From the NCBI GenBank assembly GCA_034168985.1, contig JAXFJE010000031.1:43085-107084 (forward strand): 64,000 bases of DNA. Reading direction: 5' to 3'. The position numbers were made by a program, and so were the translations under genes. Position 1 is the first letter of the stretch. Each line of letters starts with the position of its first letter. The stretch is from JALEVB01 sp022768265 (GTDB lineage Bacteria > Bacillota_I > Bacilli_A > Erysipelotrichales > Erysipelotrichaceae). The notes under the pieces are model-generated. The model did no database searches, was not told where the DNA came from, and was given only the letters and a program-made list of their open reading frames with translations. Of the stretch, positions 17,301 through 25,922 are shown in pieces.

Positions 17301-18179
17301 ATGAAAAGAAAAATTAAAAGTACAGTATATCGCCCTAAAACTGAAATAAAAGGGGCTGTTTTGATCATTCATGGTATGTGTGAGCATCGTAAGCGTTATG
17401 ACGATTATGCACGCTTTTTGGCTTTAGCAGGTTATGGCGTTATCACTTATGATCAAGTTGGTCATGGTGAATCGATCGATGATGTCTTTGGTTATTTTGG
17501 CATGAATGGCTGGAGCCATTTGGTGGAAGTGGCTGATGGCATGGTTGATGAGCTTTATGCTCAATTTCCAAATGTTCCTCATTTCATCTTTGCTCATAGC
17601 ATGGGTTCGATCGTAGCTCGCAGTTATATCAAACGCCATGATGAGAAAATCGATGGTTTGATCTTGAGCGGAGCACCTTGTTATCAAAAGTTAGCGAAAG
17701 CAGGACTTGCGGCAATTAAGATCATCGTCAATACCCAAGGAGCGAAAAATACGAGCAAACACTTGAAGAAATTGGTGGAAGGTCGTTTTAATGATGAGAT
17801 CAAAGATGCAAAAAGTGAAGCTGATTGGATCAGTTTTGATCGCGATAATATCGATCGTTATCTTGCGGATCCTTATTGCAATCAAACATTTACCAATCAA
17901 GGTTATCATGATCTGATCACGGGAATGATCGATATGCATGATCACAAACATTATCAACATTATAATCCAGCGTTACCGATCTTGTTTGTCGCAGGAAAAC
18001 ATGATCCTTGTACCGGCTATCAAAAAGGGCTAGAAGACAGCATCGCTACGCTTAAAAAAGCAGGTTACAAAAATATCCAAGCAATCACCTATGAGAATAG
18101 TCGTCATGAGGTGTTAAACGATCATGATGCTTCTAAAGTTTATCATGATACCTTAACATGGCTAAATGCTAAACAATAA
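17301..18179 (+). CDS. Alpha/beta hydrolase, monoacylglycerol lipase/lysophospholipase type
   Basis: Serine hydrolase of the Hydrolase_4 (PldB/monoacylglycerol lipase) family. The oxyanion region is LIIHGMCEHRKRY, the nucleophile lies in FAHSMGS (Ser100), the acid is Asp235 in FVAGKHDP and the base is His269 in SRHEVLND. DQVGHGES is the usual strand-4 motif. Start ATG 17301 gives 292 residues, close to the family norm, with AAAGG ten bases upstream. No signal peptide is seen, so it acts inside the cell or at the membrane face. The true ester substrate is unknown. It stands alone. Confidence 0.9.
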   Translation: MKRKIKSTVYRPKTEIKGAVLIIHGMCEHRKRYDDYARFLALAGYGVITYDQVGHGESIDDVFGYFGMNGWSHLVEVADGMVDELYAQFPNVPHFIFAHSMGSIVARSYIKRHDEKIDGLILSGAPCYQKLAKAGLAAIKIIVNTQGAKNTSKHLKKLVEGRFNDEIKDAKSEADWISFDRDNIDRYLADPYCNQTFTNQGYHDLITGMIDMHDHKHYQHYNPALPILFVAGKHDPCTGYQKGLEDSIATLKKAGYKNIQAITYENSRHEVLNDHDASKVYHDTLTWLNAKQ

Positions 18180-18196
18180 TATGTGAAAAATAGGTG

Positions 18197-18225
18197 TTGT
18201 TTAATAAGTTAAAACACGATATAAT
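18197..18225 (+). promoter_or_regulatory. Ferredoxin promoter
   Basis: TTGTTT (18197-18202), 17 bases, TATAAT (18220-18225). Well-formed sigma-A promoter about 30 bases before the start codon. Confidence 0.78.
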
Positions 18226-18254
18226 AAATTCGACCATAAAGGAGGCGCTAAATT

Positions 18255-18428
18255 ATGGCAGTAAAAGTTGATCAAGATACTTGTATCGGATGTGGAGCTT
18301 GCACAGGAGTTTGTCCTACAGGAGCTATCACATTAAATGCAGACGGAAAAGCTGAGTGTGAAGAAGGCACTTGCATCGATTGTGGTGCTTGCGTTGGAAC
18401 TTGCCCAGTATCTGCAATTTCTCAATAA
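18255..18428 (+). CDS. 2[4Fe-4S] clostridial-type ferredoxin
   Basis: A 57-residue electron carrier for anaerobic redox enzymes such as pyruvate:ferredoxin oxidoreductase or hydrogenase. Two CxxCxxCxxxCP cluster motifs are intact: C10, C13, C16, C20-P and C40, C43, C46, C50-P. The internal symmetry of the two halves (CIGCGACTGVCP and CIDCGACVGTCP) is classic. GGAGG at 18241 lies nine bases before ATG. It has its own promoter and terminator, so it is expressed alone and probably abundantly. A short acidic segment between the clusters includes an extra Cys35. Confidence 0.95.
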   Translation: MAVKVDQDTCIGCGACTGVCPTGAITLNADGKAECEEGTCIDCGACVGTCPVSAISQ

Positions 18429-18457
18429 ACCAAGTGAAAAACTTGGTTTTTTTTTTA
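18428..18457 (+). terminator. Ferredoxin terminator
   Basis: ACCAAGT (18429-18435) pairs with ACTTGGT (18441-18447), followed by about nine T. Confidence 0.92.
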
Positions 18458-18465
18458 TAATTCGC

Positions 18466-18471
18466 TATAAT
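18466..18471 (+). promoter_or_regulatory. -10 box before miaB
   Basis: TATAAT 30 bases before the miaB start. The region where a -35 would lie is the ferredoxin terminator stem, so it is a weak assignment. Confidence 0.5.
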
Positions 18472-18500
18472 TATTAGGCAAAGATGGAGATAATAAATTA

Positions 18501-19949
18501 ATGGAAAAATTTAATAATATATTGCCTGATTTAAAAAAGGCCAAGATCCGTACCAAGGATCAAACGGTAATTACCAGAGAAATTTTTGATTTGCCACCAC
18601 AAGTTAAAGATCTAGGGGTCAATCGTAAATATTTTTTACGTACTTATGGTTGCCAAGCAAATGAACGTGATTCTGAAACAATTGCTGGAATCTTAGAAGC
18701 TATGTCATTTGAACGCGTAGAAAAAGAAGAAGAGGCTGATGTCTTATTTTTTAATACATGTGCAATTAGGAAAAATGCTGAAGATAAGGTTTTTGGTGAA
18801 ATTGGCATGTTGAAAAAATTAAAACGTCATAATCCTGATCTAATATTTGCGGTGAGTGGGTGCATGGCGCAAGAAGAAAGTGTCGTTAATACCTTGTTAG
18901 CTAAATATCCACAGGTAGATCTTATTTTTGGAACCCATAATATTCATCGTTTACCATATCTTTTATATAATGCCATGATGGCAAAAGAAACAACGGTAGA
19001 AGTGTATTCTAAAGAAGGGGAAGTGGTAGAAAATTTACCAGTTTCTCGTTTTGGTAAGCATAAAGCATGGGTTAATATCATGTATGGATGTGATAAATTC
19101 TGTACTTATTGTATCGTACCTTATACTCGTGGTAAGCAACGTTCACGTTTGATGGAGGATATCTTGGCTGAAGTTCAAGAATTAAAAGCTCAAGGCTATC
19201 AAGAAATATGTTTATTAGGACAAAATGTCAATGCCTATGGTAAAGATTTAAAAATGGAAGATGGCTTTGCGAAATTGTTGGAAGAAGTTGCCAAGATCGG
19301 TATTCCACGTATTCGCTTCAGTACTAGCCATCCAAGAGATTTTAGTGAAAATATGGTTTATGTCATGAAAAAATATCCTAATATCATGCCTAGCTTGCAT
19401 TTACCAGTACAAAGCGGTAACAATGATATCTTAAAGATCATGGGTAGAGGATATACGGTTGAACACTATAAACATTTATTTGATTTGTTGAAAAAAGAAA
19501 TCCCAACCATTACTTTTAGTACAGATATCATCGTCGGTTTTCCTAATGAAACGCATGAACAATTCTTAGATACCTTAAAATTGGTTGATTATTGTCAATA
19601 TGATCTAGCATATACTTTTATCTATAGTGCTAGAGAGTCTACACCAGCTGCTAATATGCCTGATACGGTATCAGAAGCGGAAAAAGCCCAACGTTTGCAG
19701 ACTTTAAATGAAAAGATCACGCATTATTCTAATTTGAACAATCAAAAGTATCTACATAAAACTTTAAAGGTATTGGTCGATGGCTTAAGCAAAAAGAATA
19801 AAGATGTATATAGTGGCTATAGTGAAGAAAATAAGCTGGTTAATTTTACTGGCAAAGATATCAAGATCGGTACGATCGTTGATGTCTATATTACAGAAGT
19901 GAAAAGTTATTCGTTAAATGGTATAGCAAAGGAGGAAGAAAATGAGTAA
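18501..19949 (+). CDS. miaB: tRNA-2-methylthio-N6-dimethylallyladenosine synthase
   Basis: Radical-SAM methylthiotransferase that converts i6A37 to ms2i6A37 in tRNAs reading UNN codons. The N-terminal cluster cysteines are C51 (TYGCQANERDSE), C87 (FNTCAIR) and C121 (SGCMAQE). The radical-SAM cysteines are C197, C201 and C204 in YGCDKFCTYC. The C-terminal TRAM domain ends with VDVYITEVKSYSLNG. Its 482 residues suit the Bacillota form with an N-terminal extension. It overlaps the RNase J gene by eight bases, so the two are translated together with ftsK. Confidence 0.96.
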   Translation: MEKFNNILPDLKKAKIRTKDQTVITREIFDLPPQVKDLGVNRKYFLRTYGCQANERDSETIAGILEAMSFERVEKEEEADVLFFNTCAIRKNAEDKVFGEIGMLKKLKRHNPDLIFAVSGCMAQEESVVNTLLAKYPQVDLIFGTHNIHRLPYLLYNAMMAKETTVEVYSKEGEVVENLPVSRFGKHKAWVNIMYGCDKFCTYCIVPYTRGKQRSRLMEDILAEVQELKAQGYQEICLLGQNVNAYGKDLKMEDGFAKLLEEVAKIGIPRIRFSTSHPRDFSENMVYVMKKYPNIMPSLHLPVQSGNNDILKIMGRGYTVEHYKHLFDLLKKEIPTITFSTDIIVGFPNETHEQFLDTLKLVDYCQYDLAYTFIYSARESTPAANMPDTVSEAEKAQRLQTLNEKITHYSNLNNQKYLHKTLKVLVDGLSKKNKDVYSGYSEENKLVNFTGKDIKIGTIVDVYITEVKSYSLNGIAKEEENE

Positions 19950-21606
19950 GATTCGAATCTTCGCATTAGGTGGTCTGGATGAAGATGGTAAAAATATGTT
20001 CGTCGTGGAAATCGACGATGGTATATTTATCTTAGAATGTGGATTAAAATATCCTCAAGGTGATCAGCTAGGAGTAGAAATGATCATCCCTGATTTTACA
20101 TATTTAAAAGAAAATGAAAAAAGGATCAAAGGGATCTTCATTACCCATGGACATGATGATGTCATGGCGGCATTACCTAGCTTGATGAAGGTGATAAAAG
20201 CTCCGATTTATACCGCGCCTTTAACAGCTGTTCTATTAGAAAAACGCTTTAAAAAAGAAGGTATCAAAAAGTATGAGATCCATCGGATCAAACGTAACGG
20301 TAGCTTCAAGATCGATAAATATAAGATCAAGACCTTTGGTGTTACTCAATCGATCATGGATGGTTTTGGTTTAGGAATTTTGACCGATCATGGATATATT
20401 GTTTATACCAGTGAGTATATCGTTGATTATGATATTAAAAATGAGGCCTTTAGAGGTAATTTAAGTGAAATTACCAAAATTGGTAATGAAGGGGTCTTGG
20501 CATTGTTGACCGAATCTGTAGGATCAACGCGTGAGGGACATAGTGCGCCTAAACATCGCATCACATCGATCATTGAACCAAGTTTTGAAGATACCAACAA
20601 TCGTATCATCGTTACGTTATATAATCAAAATATCTATCGTATCATCGAAGTTATTGAATTAGCGGTCAAATACGGACGTAAGATCTGTTTCTTTGATGAC
20701 GAGCTAAAACAAATGATGATGGATATCGAGAAGCTAGGCTATTATCATGTGCCTGTAAATGCTGAAATCGCGAAGAATAAATTCAATAATGATGATGAAA
20801 ATGTCGTGGTCATCATTTCTGGTAGCGGCTCTAATATCTTTAAGCGCGTACATAAGATCGCTATCAAAGAAGATGCGCAATTAGAATTTAGAGAAACTGA
20901 TACGATCATCATCGCATCACCGATGGTACCAGGAACAGAGCATGAAGCAACGAAGATGGAAAATGATCTGTATAAAGAAGGTGCTAAGGTCGTTGCAGTT
21001 GATAGCAAGCGTGCTTATTCGATGCATGCAGCGATCGAAGATCTAAAGATGATGCTTTATTTATTTAATCCAAGTTATTATGTGCCAGTCAAAGGAGAAT
21101 ATCGTCAGCTGGTATCAAACGCAAATATTGCATTAGATATGGGATATAAAGCAGATCATATCATCGTTTTGGATAACGGGCAAATTGCAACCATTGAAGA
21201 TGGAATCTTAAGCAAACATTATGATATGTTGCAGTTAGAAGATGTCATGATCGATGGTAAAGATAATCTAGATTCATCGGGAATGGTCTTGAAAGATCGT
21301 GAAATTTTATCTACCGATGGGGTCATCGTTGCGGGTGTGGTCGTTAACTATCGTACCAAGCAGATCATCGGTGGACCAGATGTTCAAAGCCGTGGGGTAA
21401 TCTACTTGAAAGATGCTGATTATGTCATGAAAGAAGTAGGAGTGATGTTTGAAGAAATCATCAATACTGCGGTTAAAGAAAAACGTTATGATAATATGTC
21501 TTGCCGTCAAGAAGCAAGAGAAAAGATCGCACGTTATGTCTTCAAGGAAACAGGTAAGAAACCAATGATCCTTCCAGCTATCGTAGAGATCAATATCAAG
21601 GATTAG
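19942..21606 (+). CDS. RNase J-family protein with degenerate active site (J2-like)
   Basis: Beta-lactamase/beta-CASP/C-terminal architecture of RNase J is kept over 554 residues (FALGGLDEDGKNMFVVE, SRGVIYLKDAD, KKPMILPAIVEI). The metal site is not. HxHxDH reads HGHDDV at 69-74, losing one His. The J1 His in NHSIPD is Gln136 in TQSIMD. TGDF is TSEY (Glu158). The His of PVHGEYR is Lys384 in PVKGEYR. B. subtilis RNase J2 is also altered at some of these points, so this is best read as a structural partner of a catalytic RNase J1 encoded elsewhere. Co-translated with miaB and ftsK; residual nuclease activity cannot be judged from sequence. Confidence 0.88.
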   Translation: MSKIRIFALGGLDEDGKNMFVVEIDDGIFILECGLKYPQGDQLGVEMIIPDFTYLKENEKRIKGIFITHGHDDVMAALPSLMKVIKAPIYTAPLTAVLLEKRFKKEGIKKYEIHRIKRNGSFKIDKYKIKTFGVTQSIMDGFGLGILTDHGYIVYTSEYIVDYDIKNEAFRGNLSEITKIGNEGVLALLTESVGSTREGHSAPKHRITSIIEPSFEDTNNRIIVTLYNQNIYRIIEVIELAVKYGRKICFFDDELKQMMMDIEKLGYYHVPVNAEIAKNKFNNDDENVVVIISGSGSNIFKRVHKIAIKEDAQLEFRETDTIIIASPMVPGTEHEATKMENDLYKEGAKVVAVDSKRAYSMHAAIEDLKMMLYLFNPSYYVPVKGEYRQLVSNANIALDMGYKADHIIVLDNGQIATIEDGILSKHYDMLQLEDVMIDGKDNLDSSGMVLKDREILSTDGVIVAGVVVNYRTKQIIGGPDVQSRGVIYLKDADYVMKEVGVMFEEIINTAVKEKRYDNMSCRQEAREKIARYVFKETGKKPMILPAIVEINIKD

Positions 21607-21616
21607 AGGTAGTAGT

Positions 21617-23911
21617 GTGGCCAAAAGAAAAAGTGCAAAGAAAAAACAACAAGAAAAAGAACTCTATACATATCTTAGTGTCGTGATCATCGGGGCGCTA
21701 GTGTTGATTGCTTGTATGCGACTAGGCGTAGTTGGCATGTTTTTATACAATTTGTTTAGGGTCTTATTCGGCGAATATTATTATGTCGTATTGATTTATT
21801 TATGTGTGATCGCAATCATGCATAATGTTAAGCGTTATAGTAAAAACCTTACGACCAACAAGCTTATTGCTAGTATTTTATTGGTTCTATGCTTGCTGAT
21901 CTGGGCAATGATGCCTTATGATCAAAAGCTAAGTGGATTTGCGATCTTCCAGCGTTTTATCAGTGAGATTCCTGAATACTTCACTAGTGGTGGTAATAGT
22001 TTTGGCGGGATCATCGGAGCTTTGTTATTGTCGGTTTCAACGATCTTATTTGACTATCAAGGGACGATCATCGTCATTGTCGTAATGTTGATCATTGCGT
22101 TATTGTTAGTGGTTCCGATGTCACAAATTGCCAAGGTATTTACAGGTGGTAATATGATCTTGGAAAAATCAAAAGAACTTTTAAGTCATGATGATGAGGA
22201 AGAAGACGAGGAAGAAATCGTCATGCCAACTCGTCAAATGATCAATACCATCAATGTGGATGATGATCTTCCAAGTAATAAAAAAGGTCGTTCAAGTTTG
22301 TTTATCGAGGCTGATGATGAACTAGCCGATGACCAAGCAGAAACGATAAGACCATTTGGGCCAATTGAAGAAAAAACTTTTGAAAAACCAGAAGTTGTAA
22401 AAGAAGCTCAACCTACGCCAAGCTTGCCAACTACAAAGGTTCATAGCGAAGCTAGCGTATCCCCTAAGACCTCAGGACCATATATGCCAGCTCCACTTAG
22501 TTTATTAGATCCGTTATCAAGTGCGAAAAAAAGCAATAAGAATCAAATTAGTGCTAAAGAAAAAGGTGAACGCTTGATCGAGATCTTAGAGAACTTTGGC
22601 ATCGATGCAAAATTGATCGCAACCCATATTGGACCAAGCGTTACCAAATTTGAGGTCAAACCTGATGCCAGTGTCAAAGTTAGCAAGATCCAAGGCTTAT
22701 CCGATAACATTAAAATGGAATTAGCGGCTAGAGATATTCGTATCGAAGCACCTATCCCAGGAAAAAATGCAGTAGGTATCGAAATACCTAATATCGAAAG
22801 TACCATGGTCAAGATGAAAGAATTGATGATGGGCATTCCTAAGGACAAAGAAGATAAACCTCTATTGTTTGTTTTGGGTAAGGATCTAATGGGCAAAAAT
22901 GTATATTGTCAATTAGATAAGATGCCTCATTTGTTGATTGCAGGGCAAACAGGCAGTGGTAAAAGTGTTTGCATGAATACGATCATTACTTCCTTTTTAT
23001 TGCGCTGTAGCTGTGATGATGTCAAATTATTATTAGTAGATCCTAAAAAGGTAGAATTTACGCCATATCATAAGATCCCTCATCTTTTAGGACCAGTTAT
23101 CAGTGACCCTAATAAAGCTAATAATGCTTTAAAGATCGTTGTTAATATCATGGATGAGCGTTATGATCTTTTTGCCCAGATTGGGGTAAGAAATATCAGC
23201 GTTTATAATGAAAAGGTTAAGAATGAGGGCAATGCTGAAAATGGTCTGAAACCATTACCTTATATTGTTGTGATCATTGATGAGCTAGCAGATTTGATGG
23301 CCGTAGCAGGCAAAGAAGTTGAATTAAGCATTCAACGTATCACCCAACTTGCCAGAGCTGCAGGTATCCATTTGATCGTAGCGACCCAGCGTCCAAGTAC
23401 GGATGTCATCACGGGAATCATCAAAGCAAATATTCCAAGCCGTATCGCTTTCAATGTTTCAAGTGGGATCGATTCTAGGACCATTATCGATCAAGTAGGC
23501 GCAGAGCGCTTGCTAGGTAATGGGGATATGTTATATTATCCAACAGGTGAGCCAAGTCCGATCCGTTTGCAAGGGGTATATGTTACAGATGATGAAGTAG
23601 CAAGGATCTGTGAGTTTGTTTCAGCTCAACGTGCCCCGCTTTATGATGATGCTTTTATTCGTTTAGAAGGTGTGGAAGGTAATGATAATACAGCGGTAAT
23701 GGCCGCTTGTGATGACCCTTTATATGAAGAAATAAAAGAATATGTCGTGGAGGTCCAAAAAGCTAGTGCCTCACTATTGCAAAGGCGCTTTGGTATTGGG
23801 TATAACCGTGCAGCAAGAATGATGGATGTCTTAGAAGATAAAGGGATCATTGGACCGCAGCAAGGGTCTAAACCACGAGAAGTTTATTTGAAAAAAGAAA
23901 AGGAACAATAA
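21617..23911 (+). CDS. ftsK: FtsK/SpoIIIE-family DNA translocase
   Basis: Membrane-anchored hexameric ATPase that pumps chromosomal DNA through the division or sporulation septum. Four or so membrane helices fill residues 20-180. An acidic, proline-rich linker follows (DDEEEDEEE near 193). The motor has Walker A GQTGSGKS at 443-450 and Walker B IIDELADLM with D555. The C-terminal gamma winged helix LLQRRFGIGYNRAARMMDVLEDKGIIG recognises KOPS-type polar sequences. It starts with GTG 21617 after AGAGGTAG. At 764 residues it is a SpoIIIE-sized member; FtsK or SpoIIIE cannot be distinguished from sequence. Confidence 0.93.
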   Translation: MAKRKSAKKKQQEKELYTYLSVVIIGALVLIACMRLGVVGMFLYNLFRVLFGEYYYVVLIYLCVIAIMHNVKRYSKNLTTNKLIASILLVLCLLIWAMMPYDQKLSGFAIFQRFISEIPEYFTSGGNSFGGIIGALLLSVSTILFDYQGTIIVIVVMLIIALLLVVPMSQIAKVFTGGNMILEKSKELLSHDDEEEDEEEIVMPTRQMINTINVDDDLPSNKKGRSSLFIEADDELADDQAETIRPFGPIEEKTFEKPEVVKEAQPTPSLPTTKVHSEASVSPKTSGPYMPAPLSLLDPLSSAKKSNKNQISAKEKGERLIEILENFGIDAKLIATHIGPSVTKFEVKPDASVKVSKIQGLSDNIKMELAARDIRIEAPIPGKNAVGIEIPNIESTMVKMKELMMGIPKDKEDKPLLFVLGKDLMGKNVYCQLDKMPHLLIAGQTGSGKSVCMNTIITSFLLRCSCDDVKLLLVDPKKVEFTPYHKIPHLLGPVISDPNKANNALKIVVNIMDERYDLFAQIGVRNISVYNEKVKNEGNAENGLKPLPYIVVIIDELADLMAVAGKEVELSIQRITQLARAAGIHLIVATQRPSTDVITGIIKANIPSRIAFNVSSGIDSRTIIDQVGAERLLGNGDMLYYPTGEPSPIRLQGVYVTDDEVARICEFVSAQRAPLYDDAFIRLEGVEGNDNTAVMAACDDPLYEEIKEYVVEVQKASASLLQRRFGIGYNRAARMMDVLEDKGIIGPQQGSKPREVYLKKEKEQ

Positions 23912-23936
23912 GAAAACCTAAATGGGTTTTCTTTTT
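23911..23936 (+). terminator. Terminator after ftsK
   Basis: AGAAAACC (23911-23918) pairs with GGTTTTCT (23925-23932), ending in TTTTT. Confidence 0.82.
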
Positions 23937-23960
23937 GCCTTTAGCTAATGGAGGTAAGCT

Positions 23961-24362
23961 ATGAGCGATAAATATCAAGACATCATTGAAATGGCCTATC
24001 CCTTTCCTAATGATAGGTATCCTAATTTTCCTATGGAAGATAGGTGTGCACAATTTATGCCATTTGCGGCCTTAAAAGGACATAGTGCATCTTTAAAAGC
24101 TAAAAATATGCAAAAGACACCCAAAAAATGTTTAAGTGAAGATGAAAAAAACCAACTTGATCGGGTATTATCTTGTTTAAATAAAGGCGATCAAATCAAG
24201 TTGACATATCATGATGGCATAAAGATCATTAGGATCATGACTTTTTTTAAAAAGATCGATGAATACGCAAATAATCTAGTGACCATGGACCATCGGTATT
24301 TTTTACTTAAGGATATCTATGAACTAGAAATCGTAACCAAAAGGGAGGTGGAGCATGGCTGA
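23961..24362 (+). CDS. YolD-like protein
   Basis: Small protein of the YolD family, which in Bacillota is encoded next to UvrX/YqjW-type Y-family polymerases and is thought to help them, in the role that UmuD' has for UmuC. Family features are DRCAQFMPFAALKGH near residue 27, an internal basic region, and VTMDHRYFLLKDIYELEI near the C-terminus. It is 133 residues long. GGAGG lies 7 bases before ATG. It overlaps the polymerase gene by eight bases, making a two-gene cassette. No LexA-type operator was recognised upstream. Confidence 0.87.
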   Translation: MSDKYQDIIEMAYPFPNDRYPNFPMEDRCAQFMPFAALKGHSASLKAKNMQKTPKKCLSEDEKNQLDRVLSCLNKGDQIKLTYHDGIKIIRIMTFFKKIDEYANNLVTMDHRYFLLKDIYELEIVTKREVEHG

Positions 24363-25833
24363 CAGGCAATTTTTAGCTATCGATCTTAAAGCCTTCTATG
24401 CTTCGGTCGAATGTGTTAATCGTCATTTGGATCCCTTTGATACTTATCTAGTGGTAGCTGATGAGCAAAGAAGTGCGAAGACGATTTGCTTGGCTATTTC
24501 TCCAGCTTTAAAAGCTTTGGGGATAAGCGGTAGGCCTCGTCTGTTTGAAGTTGAACAAAAAATCCAACAGCTCAACCAAAAACGGCAGCAAGAGCTTGGT
24601 TATCAACCTTTAACTGGGCAAAGCGTTTCACAAAAGATGGTTCAATCTGATAGCAGATTAGCTATTGATTATGTGATTGCAAAGCCGCATATGGCTTTTT
24701 ATATCGATTATAGTGCGAAGATCTATGAGATCTATTTGCGTTATGTGGCACCAGAAGATATCCATGTATATTCGATCGATGAGGTCTTTATGGATGTAAC
24801 CAATTATTTAGGAGCGTATAAATTATCTGCAAAGCAATTAGCATATAAGATCATGCAGGATATCTTGCAAGAAACCGGGATCAGCGCTACAGCAGGTAGC
24901 GGAACTAATTTATATCTAGCCAAGATTGCGATGGATATCGTAGCTAAAAATGTTCAAGGAGATCATGCGTTACGTATCGCGCAGCTTGATGAGCGAACTT
25001 ATCGTCAAACATTGTGGGATCATCAACCTTTGACTCACTTTTGGCGAGTTGGTAAAGGTTATGAGCGACGTTTAAATGAGCTAGGTTTATATACCATGGG
25101 GGATATTGCCCGTTATTCGATCGCTCATCAAGATCGTTTGTATCAAGTGTTTGGAAAAAATGCTAAGCTTTTGATCGATCATGCTTGGGGATATGAACCT
25201 TGTACCATTAAAGATATCAAGGCTTATGAACCTAAAAAACATACCATTGGTTCTAGTCAAGTCTTAGCGTGTCCCTATAATTATCATGATGGATTATTGG
25301 TAGTCAAAGAAATGGTTGATCTTTTAGCGCTAGAATTAGTAGATAAAAGATTGGTTTGTTCTTCGGTTGTTTTGACCATTGGCTATGATATTGAAAATAT
25401 GCAAGATGGACAATATGAAGGAAATATCAAGGAAGATAACTACGGTCGCTTAATTCCCAAACCAGCTCGTGGCATTATCCATCTTAAAAAAGCTACGGCG
25501 TTAAATAGTGAATTGACCAAAGCAGCCATCGAGCTTTATCAAAGGATCACCAATGAGCAATTGTGGTTAAGAAGAGTTAATCTAAGTTTTGAAAAAGTCA
25601 TTCCTTTAGAAATATATCAACAAAAAACCAAAGTTGAGCAGCTAGATCTATTTGCAGACGCTGCATCAAACGATAACGATGATATCGCAAAGACAAAGGA
25701 ACAGAAACTACAGGAAACCATCCTAGATATCAAGCAAAAATATGGAAAAAATGCCTTGTTAAAAGGCATGAATCTCCAAGCTAAAGCAACCACCAAAACT
25801 CGAAATAAACAAATTGGTGGCCACAATGCTTAA
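24355..25833 (+). CDS. Y-family DNA polymerase, UvrX/UmuC-like
   Basis: Predicted translesion polymerase that copies damaged DNA. The palm residues are present: D10 in AIDLKAFYASVE and the D142-E143 pair in YSIDEVFMDV. IAGSGTNLYLAK-type helix-hairpin contacts and an HTIGSSQ little-finger motif follow. A clamp-binding peptide QLDLF sits at 429-433, so it can be recruited by the beta sliding clamp. Its 492 residues exceed E. coli UmuC (422), as usual for the YqjW/UvrX branch. The start overlaps YolD. Expression is likely to be SOS-linked, but the sequence does not show this. Confidence 0.93.
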   Translation: MADRQFLAIDLKAFYASVECVNRHLDPFDTYLVVADEQRSAKTICLAISPALKALGISGRPRLFEVEQKIQQLNQKRQQELGYQPLTGQSVSQKMVQSDSRLAIDYVIAKPHMAFYIDYSAKIYEIYLRYVAPEDIHVYSIDEVFMDVTNYLGAYKLSAKQLAYKIMQDILQETGISATAGSGTNLYLAKIAMDIVAKNVQGDHALRIAQLDERTYRQTLWDHQPLTHFWRVGKGYERRLNELGLYTMGDIARYSIAHQDRLYQVFGKNAKLLIDHAWGYEPCTIKDIKAYEPKKHTIGSSQVLACPYNYHDGLLVVKEMVDLLALELVDKRLVCSSVVLTIGYDIENMQDGQYEGNIKEDNYGRLIPKPARGIIHLKKATALNSELTKAAIELYQRITNEQLWLRRVNLSFEKVIPLEIYQQKTKVEQLDLFADAASNDNDDIAKTKEQKLQETILDIKQKYGKNALLKGMNLQAKATTKTRNKQIGGHNA

Positions 25834-25864
25834 ATGATGTTTTTTTTAAGCATAAAGCTTTTTT
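25825..25864 (+). terminator. Terminator after the Y-family polymerase
   Basis: ATGCTTAAA and TTTAAGCAT can pair across a T-rich loop, and a nested AAGC/GCTT hairpin is followed by six T. Overlaps the stop codon. Confidence 0.65.
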
Positions 25865-25881
25865 ATTAGGATCAAATCAAG

Positions 25882-25887
25882 TATAAT
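25882..25887 (+). promoter_or_regulatory. -10 box before yjjI
   Basis: TATAAT 36 bases before the start. No clear -35: the region 17 bases upstream is the T tract of the terminator. Confidence 0.5.
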
Positions 25888-25922
25888 GATTATGCAAAAA
25901 TGCAGATTAAATGGAGGTAATG

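Noticed and set aside
21617..23911. FtsK-like gene as a conjugation coupling protein
   Set aside because: N-terminal membrane helices, a long acidic linker and a C-terminal gamma winged helix are those of chromosomal FtsK/SpoIIIE, and no relaxase or transfer genes are near.
23961..25833. Prophage remnant suggested by YolD and the polymerase
   Set aside because: No phage structural, lysis or integrase genes, and base composition matches the flanking housekeeping genes.
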